From positions 1 to 13,344 of the forward strand of contig DASSEM010000047.1 of assembly GCA_035695265.1 (NCBI GenBank): 13,344 nt of DNA, read 5' to 3'. Both the position numbers and the translations under genes were made by a program. Positions 7,136-12,923 of this stretch are shown one piece after another (within the stretch, counting starts at the first letter, position 1; every line of letters begins with the position of its first letter). The DNA is from RHKX01 sp035695265. Lineage in GTDB: Bacteria; Actinomycetota; Thermoleophilia; Solirubrobacterales; 70-9. The notes below the pieces were generated by a model, which was not told the DNA's origin, ran no database searches, and saw only the letters and a program-made list of their open reading frames with translations.

Positions 7136-8263
7136 CTACGCGGCCGTTGCCGCTGCTCGCGGCTCGCCCGCCGGAGCCGGCTGCATCGTCCGCGACCAGC
7201 GGCCGGCGTGATCGCCGCTCACGTACCCGCCGCGCTCGAGCGCGGCCAGCGCACGCAGCGCCGGCTGCAGGTCGAGGCCGCTCGCGCCGGCGATCGCGTC
7301 GGGCGTCGCCGCCCCAGCCTCGACGGCGTCGAGGACCGCGGCGGCGGCGGGATCGAGCCGCGGCCCCGGCGGCGAAGCGACGACGGCACCGGGGCCGAGC
7401 AGGGCGTCGAGGACGTCGCGGGCGTCACGGACCACCGCGGCCCCGTCGGCGAGCAGCTGGTTGGTCCCGCTCGAGCGCCACGAGTTGACCGGTCCCGGAA
7501 CCGCGCCCACCGCGCGACCGCAGTCGATCGCCATCTCGGCGGTGATCAGCGAGCCGGAGCGGCCGGCCGCCTCGACGACGACGGTGATCCCCGAGAGCGC
7601 CGCCATCAGCCGGTTGCGGGCGGGGAACACCCAGCGGAACGTCGGAGCGCCGGGAGCGAGCTCCGAGACCACCGCCCCGTCCGCGAGCACCCGCCGGTAG
7701 AGCCCGTGAGCCGAGCGCGGGTAGGCGCGGTCGGCGCCGGGGCCGAGCACGGCGAGCGTCCGGCCGCTCCCGGCCAGAGCGCCCTCGTGGGCGGCGGCGT
7801 CGATTCCGAGCGCGAGCCCGCTGACGACGACGATCCCCGCTCCGGCCAGCGCCCGGGCGAGCTCGAAGGCGACCTCGCGCCCGTAGGCGCCGGCGCGGCG
7901 GGAGCCGACGATCGTCACCGCACGCTCGGGCTCGACGCCGGCGAGGAGACCGGGATCGCCACGACCGAAGATCGCCCGAGGAGCGGAGGCCCCGAGCACG
8001 GCAAGGGCCTCCGGCAGCGGGGTCGAGTGCGCGCAGGCACTCCAGCCCTCGACCGCGGCGACGTTGGCCGCGGCCTGGTCCGCCTCGACGAGCCGTCGCC
8101 GCCAGTCGTCCGGGGCGAGCGCCTTCGCGAGCCGCTCGTCGTCGAGCGCAAGCAGGTCGCGCGATCGCTCCCCCGCCCTGGCCCCGACCGCCTTCTCGAC
8201 GTGCCCGGCCAGCGCGGCCAGCAGGAAGCCGCGCCGCGCGCAGCGTGGGCAGGCGGCGCTCAC
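7136..8263 (-). CDS. dprA: DNA-processing protein DprA
   Basis: DprA binds incoming single-stranded DNA during natural transformation and loads RecA. With the GTG at 8263 the protein is 375 residues. An N-terminal helical segment opens with CPRC (5-8) and is followed by the Rossmann-like core: IVGSRRAGAYGRE (118-130), VVVSGLALGIDAAAHEGAL (146-164), AVLGPGADRAYP (171-182), FPARNRLMAALS (213-224), EAAGRSGSLITAEMA (231-245) and VPGPVNSWRSSGTNQLL (255-271). A winged-helix domain occupies about 303-358. The start was chosen because its GTG overlaps the comM stop as GTGA, and a CxxC at the very N-terminus followed by RRxxLLAxLAGH suits actinobacterial DprA; the upstream extension is Arg-rich and lies in comM. 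Together with comM, and yraN across the intergenic gap, it forms the usual competence-associated cluster. Confidence 0.95.
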   Translation of the reverse strand: MSAACPRCARRGFLLAALAGHVEKAVGARAGERSRDLLALDDERLAKALAPDDWRRRLVEADQAAANVAAVEGWSACAHSTPLPEALAVLGASAPRAIFGRGDPGLLAGVEPERAVTIVGSRRAGAYGREVAFELARALAGAGIVVVSGLALGIDAAAHEGALAGSGRTLAVLGPGADRAYPRSAHGLYRRVLADGAVVSELAPGAPTFRWVFPARNRLMAALSGITVVVEAAGRSGSLITAEMAIDCGRAVGAVPGPVNSWRSSGTNQLLADGAAVVRDARDVLDALLGPGAVVASPPGPRLDPAAAAVLDAVEAGAATPDAIAGASGLDLQPALRALAALERGGYVSGDHAGRWSRTMQPAPAGEPRAAATAA

Positions 8264-9756
8264 CGCGCACCCCGGCGCCGCATCGAGAGCGCCTCGTCGA
8301 CGTGGTCGGCGCCGACCGAGCGCGAGCCGGCGAGGTCGGCGCACGTCCTGGCGACCTTGATCACCCGGGTCCAGCCGCGCCCGCTCAGGCGGGAGCTGGC
8401 GTGGCCGTCGATCAGCCGCGCGCGTGCGTCCTCATCGAGGTCGGTGAGCGCCGCGATCTCGTGGTCGCTCATCGAGGCGTTGGTGCGGTCCTCGCCGAGC
8501 CGCTCCCGCTGCGCCTCGCGGGCGCCGATGACGCGGCCCGCCACCACGTCCGACGACTCGCCCGGATCGCCATCGAGCGCCGCCGCGGACGGCTGCTCGA
8601 CCGCGAGCGCGAGGTCGAAGCGGTCCGCGAGGGCCCCGCTCAGCCGGGCTGCATAGGCGCGAACGCGATCGGCACTGCAGCTGCAGCGCGGCGATCCATC
8701 GCCGTGTCCGCACGGACAGGGGTTGGCGGCGGCGAAGAGCTGGAAGCTGGCCGGGAAGCGAACCGAGCCGCGCGCCCGCGAGATCGTGACCGCACCGTCC
8801 TCGAGCGGCTGTCGCAGCGCCTCCAGCGCCGGGCGCGCGAACTCGCCGAGCTCGTCGAGGAAGAGGACGCCGCGATGGGCCAGCGTGATCTCGCCTGGAC
8901 GCGGCGGGCTGCCGCCACCGACGAGGCCGGCCGGTGAGATCGTGTGATGCGGCGCCCGGAAGGGTCGCCTGGCGAGGACCCCGTCGCGGCAGGGCTGTCC
9001 CGCGACGCTCGCGATCTTCGTCGCCTCGATCGCCTCACGTCGCGAGAGCGGCGGCAGGATCGAGGGCAGCCGCCGCGCGGCGAGCGACTTGCCGGCGCCC
9101 GGCGGGCCCACGACGAGCGCCGCGTGACCGCCCGCCGCGGCGACCTCGAGCCCGCGGCGCAGGCTCGGCTGGCCCTTGAGGTCGGCGAGATCGGGCAGCG
9201 GCTTTGCCGGCACCGGCGACGAAGCGGGCGGCGGCGGCGCGGCGATCTCTCCCGCCGCGAGCGCGACCAGGTCATGCAGCGATGTGAGCGGCGCCACCGC
9301 GAGGCGCTCGACGAGCCCCGCCTCAGCGGCGTTGGGGGCGGCGACGGCGAGCCCGCCCGCGCCTTCACGCTCCACCCGCTCGGCCATCGCGAGGATGCCG
9401 GGGAGCGGCCGGATCGTGCCGTCGAGCGCGAGCTCGCCGGCCAGCCACCAGCGCTCCAGCGCCTCACCCGGAAGTCGTTCGGAGGCGATCATGATCGCCG
9501 TCGCGATCGCGAGGTCGAACCCGGGCCCGGCCTTGCGGAGATCAGCCGGCGCGAGGCTCGCGGTAATCCGCTGCAGCGGGAAGTCGAAGCCGCAGTTGAC
9601 GAGCGCCGCCCGCACCCGCTCACGCGCCTCGCGGACCGCCGCGTCGGGAAGCCCGACGAGCGAGAAGGCGGGCAGGCCCCGATGGATGTCGATCTCGACA
9701 TCGACCGGGACGGCGTCGACGCCGACGATTGCCAGGGTGCGGGTCCGTGCGAGCAC
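8260..9756 (-). CDS. comM: ComM/YifB Mg-chelatase-like AAA+ ATPase
   Basis: ComM is a hexameric helicase that promotes branch migration while transforming DNA is integrated. The 498 residues match the family. The N-terminal ChlI-like domain (about 1-170) carries GLPAFSLVGLPDAAVRE (27-43) and ITASLAPADLRKAGPGFDL (64-82). The AAA+ core has Walker A GPPGAGKS (217-224), FRAPHHTISPAGLVGGG (266-282), Walker B VLFLDE (297-302), and AANPCPCG (343-350) with a further CSC at 358-360; the four cysteines (347, 349, 358, 360) probably bind zinc. The C-terminal domain with SSRLSGRGWTRVIKVARTCADL is present. The start is GTG with no clear Shine-Dalgarno; no better start is seen, and MLARTRTLAIVG aligns with family N-termini. 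It heads the six-gene run to ilvD, and its stop overlaps the dprA start. Confidence 0.96.
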   Translation of the reverse strand: MLARTRTLAIVGVDAVPVDVEIDIHRGLPAFSLVGLPDAAVREARERVRAALVNCGFDFPLQRITASLAPADLRKAGPGFDLAIATAIMIASERLPGEALERWWLAGELALDGTIRPLPGILAMAERVEREGAGGLAVAAPNAAEAGLVERLAVAPLTSLHDLVALAAGEIAAPPPPASSPVPAKPLPDLADLKGQPSLRRGLEVAAAGGHAALVVGPPGAGKSLAARRLPSILPPLSRREAIEATKIASVAGQPCRDGVLARRPFRAPHHTISPAGLVGGGSPPRPGEITLAHRGVLFLDELGEFARPALEALRQPLEDGAVTISRARGSVRFPASFQLFAAANPCPCGHGDGSPRCSCSADRVRAYAARLSGALADRFDLALAVEQPSAAALDGDPGESSDVVAGRVIGAREAQRERLGEDRTNASMSDHEIAALTDLDEDARARLIDGHASSRLSGRGWTRVIKVARTCADLAGSRSVGADHVDEALSMRRRGAR

Positions 9757-9952
9757 ACCGGCGAAGCTAGGGGCGGGCGGCGCACGCGTGGTGCCCTCGG
9801 TGTGCCGAATCCCGCGCGCAGGGGCGCCAACTTCATCTCACGTCCACCGTCGGCACCGATTCGTCGTCAACCCGGCGCATTCCGGCACGAACGGTGCGCC
9901 ACGGACGAATCGCGGGCAGCCACCATCGATGCATGAGCACGGACGGACGTAG
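9757..9952. promoter_or_regulatory. Divergent intergenic region between comM and yraN
   Basis: At 196 bases this is the longest non-coding gap in the window, and it must hold the promoters for the comM run and for yraN unless transcripts are leaderless. It contains nested inverted repeats (9857-9912), a minus-strand TTGACG (9870-9865) resembling a -35 element but without a convincing -10 about 17 bases downstream, and two tiny frames ending at the yraN start. No terminator-like T-run is seen. Confidence 0.45.
9857..9912. repeat. Nested inverted repeats in the comM-yraN gap
   Basis: The outer arms CGATTCGTC (9857-9865) and GACGAATCG (9904-9912) are perfect nine-base complements. Nested inside are GGCGCA (9874-9879) and TGCGCC (9895-9900). 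An alternative inner pairing is GCAC (9885-9888) with GTGC (9894-9897). This could be an operator pair or a foldable leader, but a nine-base pair in a 196-base gap is not beyond chance. Confidence 0.4.
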
Positions 9953-10324
9953 ATGACCAGGGCGCGGCTCGAGACCGGCCGGATCGGCGAGGAGGTCGCC
10001 TGTCGCCACCTCGAGCGCCTCGGGCTGCGGATCCTCGCCCGCAACTGCCGGACCCGCTTCGGCGAGCTCGACGCGATCGCCATCGACGGCGAAACGCTCG
10101 TCTTCGTCGAGGTGAAGACGGCGCGGCCCGGCGCGGCGGCCGGCCCGGTGCTGCCGGCGCACGCCGTCGGGCGGCGCAAGCAGATGCAGGTGCGCCGGCT
10201 CGCACGCGCCTGGCTGGCGGAGAACCTGCCGCCCCGCTACCGCTCGATCCGCTTCGACGTCGTCGGCGTCAGCCTCGACGGCCGCCGAGCGCTCGGCGTC
10301 GAGCACATCCCGAGCGCGTTCTGA
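9953..10324 (+). CDS. yraN: YraN/UPF0102 family nuclease-like protein
   Basis: A 123-residue member of UPF0102, a restriction-endonuclease-like fold of poorly known role, usually found beside comM, dprA or rnhB. GRIGEEVACRHLERLG (9-24) is the N-terminal helix. FGELDAIAIDGETLVFVEVK (36-55) carries the PD-(D/E)xK-type residues Glu38, Asp40, Glu53 and Lys55, all intact. RRKQMQVRRLARAWL (74-88) and RFDVVGV (100-106) complete the family pattern. A GGACGG stretch lies just upstream of the ATG. Its stop abuts the stop of the opposite SnoaL-like gene: the palindrome TGATCA supplies TGA on both strands. It is the only plus-strand gene in the trmD-ilvD block, although in most actinobacteria it is co-directional with its neighbours. 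Confidence 0.93.
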   Translation: MTRARLETGRIGEEVACRHLERLGLRILARNCRTRFGELDAIAIDGETLVFVEVKTARPGAAAGPVLPAHAVGRRKQMQVRRLARAWLAENLPPRYRSIRFDVVGVSLDGRRALGVEHIPSAF

Positions 10325-10747
10325 TCAGGAGTCGAGCAGGCCGACCTGACGCATGATCGAAACCGAGTCGGAGTAGACATCTTTGCGGGCGATCAGCCCG
10401 TCGCTGAACGGGATCACGTCCATGCCGACCCATTCGATGCGCCTGCCGGTCGGCGGTGCCACGAGATCGCCACGGCGCATCTCGCTGCTGTGGGTCGCCG
10501 TCGCCGTCCACTCCTGGACGACGAGGTCCTCGCGCACGTACAGTCGTCGCGTCGTGAACTCGAGGTCCGGCCATGCCGCGAAGATGCCGCCGATGTGGTC
10601 ACGGACTGCCTCGCCCTCGGCGCGCTCTCCGGCGGTGTGGTTCTCGAAGACCATCCCGGGCGCGTGCATCGACGTGATCGCATCGAGGTCCTGGGCGTTC
10701 CAGGCGTCGTTGTAGCGGCCGATGGCGTCCTCTAGATCAACGGTAAT
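10325..10747 (-). CDS. SnoaL-like (NTF2/cystatin-fold) protein, apparent ATT start
   Basis: A 140-residue protein of the SnoaL/ketosteroid-isomerase-like superfamily, small cone-shaped proteins that bind or isomerise hydrophobic ligands. The first helix VDLEDAIGRYNDAWNAQD is followed by the usual MHAPGMVFENHTAG and then IGGIFAAWPDLEF, VVQEWTATATH, APPTGRRIEWVGMDVIPF and a C-terminal helix DSVSIMRQVGLL. The first in-frame ATG is at 10669, but that start would delete most of the family's first helix. Upstream the frame stays open to the rnhB stop, and the only plausible initiation site is ATT at 10747, six bases after a GGGGAGG Shine-Dalgarno; no ATG, GTG or TTG is available there. It follows rnhB by 22 bases. 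The family accepts too many substrates to name one; no active-site set is clear. Confidence 0.85.
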   Translation of the reverse strand: MTVDLEDAIGRYNDAWNAQDLDAITSMHAPGMVFENHTAGERAEGEAVRDHIGGIFAAWPDLEFTTRRLYVREDLVVQEWTATATHSSEMRRGDLVAPPTGRRIEWVGMDVIPFSDGLIARKDVYSDSVSIMRQVGLLDS

Positions 10748-10753
10748 CGCTGG

Positions 10754-10760
10754 CCTCCCC
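10754..10760 (-). promoter_or_regulatory. Strong Shine-Dalgarno placing the SnoaL-like start at ATT
   Basis: GGGGAGG on the minus strand, seven nucleotides after the start of the short rnhB-to-SnoaL gap and six bases from ATT at 10747. It is the best Shine-Dalgarno sequence I see in the window, and it lies too far from the first in-frame ATG (10669) to serve it. Confidence 0.7.
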
Positions 10761-10769
10761 TCGTTGGCT

Positions 10770-11474
10770 CTAGGCCGAGCCTAGCTCCAACTGGCTGTAT
10801 GCGGTCGATGCGAATGAGCGCCGGTGCAGCGTGCAGATCCCGATCCGGCCGATCGCCTCGCGATGGCCCGGCGAGGAGTAGCCGACGTTGTCGGCGAAGT
10901 CCCAGCCCGGGAAGGCGTCGGCGGCCCGGCGCATGAAGCGGTCACGGGTCACCTTGGCGACGACCGAGGCGGCGGCGATCGCCGCGCTCCGCGCATCCCC
11001 CTCGACCACGGCCTGGTGCTCGACCCGGCAGCGCGAGCCCAGCCGAAAGCCGTCGCTGAGGCAGACGGCGCCCGGGACGGCGACCCTGCCGAGCATGTCG
11101 GCGAGCGCGTCGAGGTTCGTGACATGGAGGCCGCGGGAGTCGATCCCGCCGGGGCAGCGGGCGGTGACAGCGACGCGGCTGGCGGCGGCGAGGACCGCCG
11201 GGTAGAGCCGTTCGCGCTCCTCCTCCGTCTTGCGCTTCGAGTCGTCGAGGCCGGCCAGCGACTTGCGGACGTCCGCCGTCAGGCAGCGGTAGTCGAGAAG
11301 GACGCCGGCGGCGACGAGTGGCCCCGCGAGCGAGCCCCGGCCCGCCTCGTCGGCGCCGGCGACGTAGCGCCGCCCGAACTGCTGGTCGAAGCGGAACAGC
11401 CATGTGGTCCGCCGCCCGTCGGGACGCTTTCGCCGCCTCTTCGCCTTCTCCGTTCCCGAGTCGTCCGGCGGCAC
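10770..11474 (-). CDS. rnhB: Ribonuclease HII
   Basis: RNase HII (EC 3.1.26.4) cuts RNA in RNA-DNA hybrids and single ribonucleotides in DNA. From the GTG at 11474 it is 234 residues. AGADEAGRGSLAGPLVAAG carries Asp42 and Glu43; LDDSKRKT follows; SDGF supplies Asp141; GDARSAAIAAASVVAKVTRDR supplies Asp160; and NVGYSSPGHREAI and LHRRSF close the family pattern, so the DEDD site is complete. The start is uncertain: the frame is open into lepB with an ATG at 11585, but no ATG lies between, and this GTG is the only start codon just after the lepB stop (five bases downstream). It leaves about 38 residues before the catalytic motif, including RRRKR, longer than usual. It is part of the rplS-lepB-rnhB run. 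Confidence 0.94.
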   Translation of the reverse strand: MPPDDSGTEKAKRRRKRPDGRRTTWLFRFDQQFGRRYVAGADEAGRGSLAGPLVAAGVLLDYRCLTADVRKSLAGLDDSKRKTEEERERLYPAVLAAASRVAVTARCPGGIDSRGLHVTNLDALADMLGRVAVPGAVCLSDGFRLGSRCRVEHQAVVEGDARSAAIAAASVVAKVTRDRFMRRAADAFPGWDFADNVGYSSPGHREAIGRIGICTLHRRSFASTAYSQLELGSA

Positions 11475-11478
11475 CGGC

Positions 11479-12087
11479 TCAGAGGAGACCGATCCGGTTG
11501 ATGGGCCAGTAGGTGGCGAAGGCCTTGCCGATGATCCAGTCCTTGGGGACCGGTCCCCAGAACCTGCTGTCGTCGCTGGCGCCACGGTTGTCGCCCATCA
11601 TGAAGTAGTGGTCGGGCGGGATCGTGATCTCCCTCGGCAGGTCGCACCCGCGAGCGTTGCCGCAGGGCTTTATGAAGTCGTCGGGGATCGGCTCGCCGTT
11701 GACGATCGCGTGCCCGTCCTCGATCCGCAGCGTGTCGCCGGGCGTGGCCACGACCCGCTTGATGAAGTTGGTGTCGGCGGGCTCGGAGACCGGCTTCGGG
11801 CAGGCCTCACGCGGCGGCAGCGGTTCGACCCCGCAGGTCTCGGTCGTGTCGGCTCCCTTCGGCGGATGGAAGACCACGATGTCTCCGATCTCCGGATCGC
11901 TGAAGTGGTAGCTGACCCGCTGGACGAGGACCCGCTGGCCGACCTCGAGGGTCGGGATCATCGAGCCGGTCGGGATCTGGTACGGCTTGACGACGAAGGC
12001 CTGGATCAGCAGCGCGAGGCCGATCGCGAAGGCGACGATGACGATCAGTTCGACGATCGCGCCGAGCGTCGACTTCGGTCGTGGCAT
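11479..12087 (-). CDS. lepB: Signal peptidase I
   Basis: Type I signal peptidase (EC 3.4.21.89) removes signal peptides at the outer face of the membrane. The 202 residues comprise a short N-terminus, one membrane segment (about 10-32), the catalytic box PTGSMIPTL with Ser42, FIKRVVATPGD with the general-base Lys110, and GDNRGASDDSRFWGPV (165-180, family box E). The C-terminal strand WIIGKAFATYWPINRIG ends the protein without a second membrane segment. Two insertions carry paired cysteines: Cys85/Cys96 between the second and third conserved blocks, and Cys142/Cys148, all on the extracytoplasmic side and likely disulfide-bonded. It starts 20 bases after the rplS stop, with no obvious Shine-Dalgarno, and is followed closely by rnhB, as in many actinobacteria. 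Confidence 0.96.
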   Translation of the reverse strand: MPRPKSTLGAIVELIVIVAFAIGLALLIQAFVVKPYQIPTGSMIPTLEVGQRVLVQRVSYHFSDPEIGDIVVFHPPKGADTTETCGVEPLPPREACPKPVSEPADTNFIKRVVATPGDTLRIEDGHAIVNGEPIPDDFIKPCGNARGCDLPREITIPPDHYFMMGDNRGASDDSRFWGPVPKDWIIGKAFATYWPINRIGLL

Positions 12088-12107
12088 GGCGGTTCGGCGG
12101 CGGCGGC

Positions 12108-12809
12108 TCAGCCGTCCTGCCGCGAAGCCTCATCGTCTGCGTCGGCGTCGGACGCCGCGGCTACTCCCTCCGGCTCGGCAGCCGGCTCATTGTCGGCCGC
12201 CTCCGCCTCGTCCTCGGCGGCAGGCTGCTCCTCGCTGTCGGAACCCGCCTCGGCCACGGACTCGCCCTCGGCCTCCGGCTCGGCTCCCTCGGCAGACGCT
12301 TCGGCCTCCTGCTCCCCGGCTTCCGCCTCGGCCTGCTCGACCTCACGCACGGTCTCCTCACCGTCCTCGCCCTCGGCCGGGACCGCCTGTGGAGCCTCGA
12401 CCTGAGTCGCGCCCTCGGCATCGACGGCCTCGTCCTCCTCGGAGCCGAGCACGCCCTCGTCGATCCCCCAGCGGCGCTCAGCCACGCGGGCCGCCTTGCC
12501 GACCCGGTCGCGGAGGTAGTAGAGCTTCGCGCGCCGGACGTCGCCACGGGCGGCGATCTCGAGCTGCTCGACCTTCGGTGAGTGCAGCGGGAAGGTTCGC
12601 TCCACACCGACGCCGAAGGACTGCTTGCGGACGGTGAACGTCTCGCGCAGGCCGCTTCCCTGACGCTTGATCACGACCCCCTCGAAGACCTGGGTGCGGG
12701 CGCGGGTGCCTTCGATCACCTGGAAGTGGACCCGAACGCGATCGCCGGCGGCGAACTGCGGCCGCCGCTGCAATTGCTCCTGCTCGAGGCTCTGGATGAT
12801 CGTGCTCAT
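12108..12809 (-). CDS. rplS: Ribosomal protein L19 with long acidic C-terminal tail
   Basis: Ribosomal protein L19 of the 50S subunit lies at the subunit interface. Residues 1-115 are a normal L19: FAAGDRVRVHFQVIEG (19-34), RTQVFEGVVIKRQG (38-51), the signature-like TFTVRKQSFGVGVERTFPLH (57-76), RRAKLYYLRDRVGKAARV (92-109). The family normally ends near residue 115-120. Here the frame continues for about 117 more residues made almost only of Glu, Asp, Ala, Gly, Ser, Pro, Val and Gln; by hand count 44 are acidic and two basic (Arg155, Arg230). The reading frame is unbroken and the tail ends 20 bases before lepB, so the stop codon is the natural one. The tail is presumably disordered. It probably heads the rplS-lepB-rnhB transcript unless read through from trmD. 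Confidence 0.96.
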   Translation of the reverse strand: MSTIIQSLEQEQLQRRPQFAAGDRVRVHFQVIEGTRARTQVFEGVVIKRQGSGLRETFTVRKQSFGVGVERTFPLHSPKVEQLEIAARGDVRRAKLYYLRDRVGKAARVAERRWGIDEGVLGSEEDEAVDAEGATQVEAPQAVPAEGEDGEETVREVEQAEAEAGEQEAEASAEGAEPEAEGESVAEAGSDSEEQPAAEDEAEAADNEPAAEPEGVAAASDADADDEASRQDG

Positions 12810-12923
12810 GTGTGTCTGGGGCTCCGGTTGTCCTGCAGCCGCCGGGTCCGTAGTCCCGGTCGGCGGTGATGCACCGGGGCGGCCTCCGGTCGGCCGGGGC
12901 GGCCGCGCGGCGGGGAATAGTAG
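12810..12923. promoter_or_regulatory. trmD-rplS intergenic region
   Basis: This 114-base gap is longer than others inside the block. On the minus strand it opens with TACTATT, the only AT-rich spot and a weak -10 candidate for rplS, without a recognisable -35. A GC stem can form from CCGGG (12842-12846) and CCCGG (12855-12859) with an eight-base loop. The 11-base sequence CCGGGGCGGCC occurs twice. A leader with autoregulatory or attenuating structure is possible, but no T-run follows the stem. Little else is visible. Confidence 0.35.
12874..12904. repeat. 11-base direct repeat in the trmD-rplS gap
   Basis: CCGGGGCGGCC occurs at 12874-12884 and 12894-12904, exactly 20 bases apart (about two helical turns). 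In such GC-rich sequence this may be chance. Confidence 0.4.

Noticed and set aside
8264..8344. Longer DprA from the ATG at 8344
   Set aside because: The added 27 residues are an Arg/Pro/Ala shadow of the comM 3' end; the GTGA overlap at 8263 is a better start.
9865..9870. Full sigma70-type promoter for comM from TTGACG
   Set aside because: At the proper spacing the -10 position reads GTGGAC, which is not a -10 element; only the -35-like hexamer stands.
11404..12405. 333-codon plus-strand frame across rnhB, lepB and the rplS tail
   Set aside because: It spans three genes on the opposite strand, and the Ser/Ala-rich end is just the complement of the acidic L19 tail.
12108..12460. L19 tail as a separate gene or frameshift artefact
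   Set aside because: The frame is continuous with L19, no start or ribosome binding site lies inside, and codon use remains coding-like to the stop.
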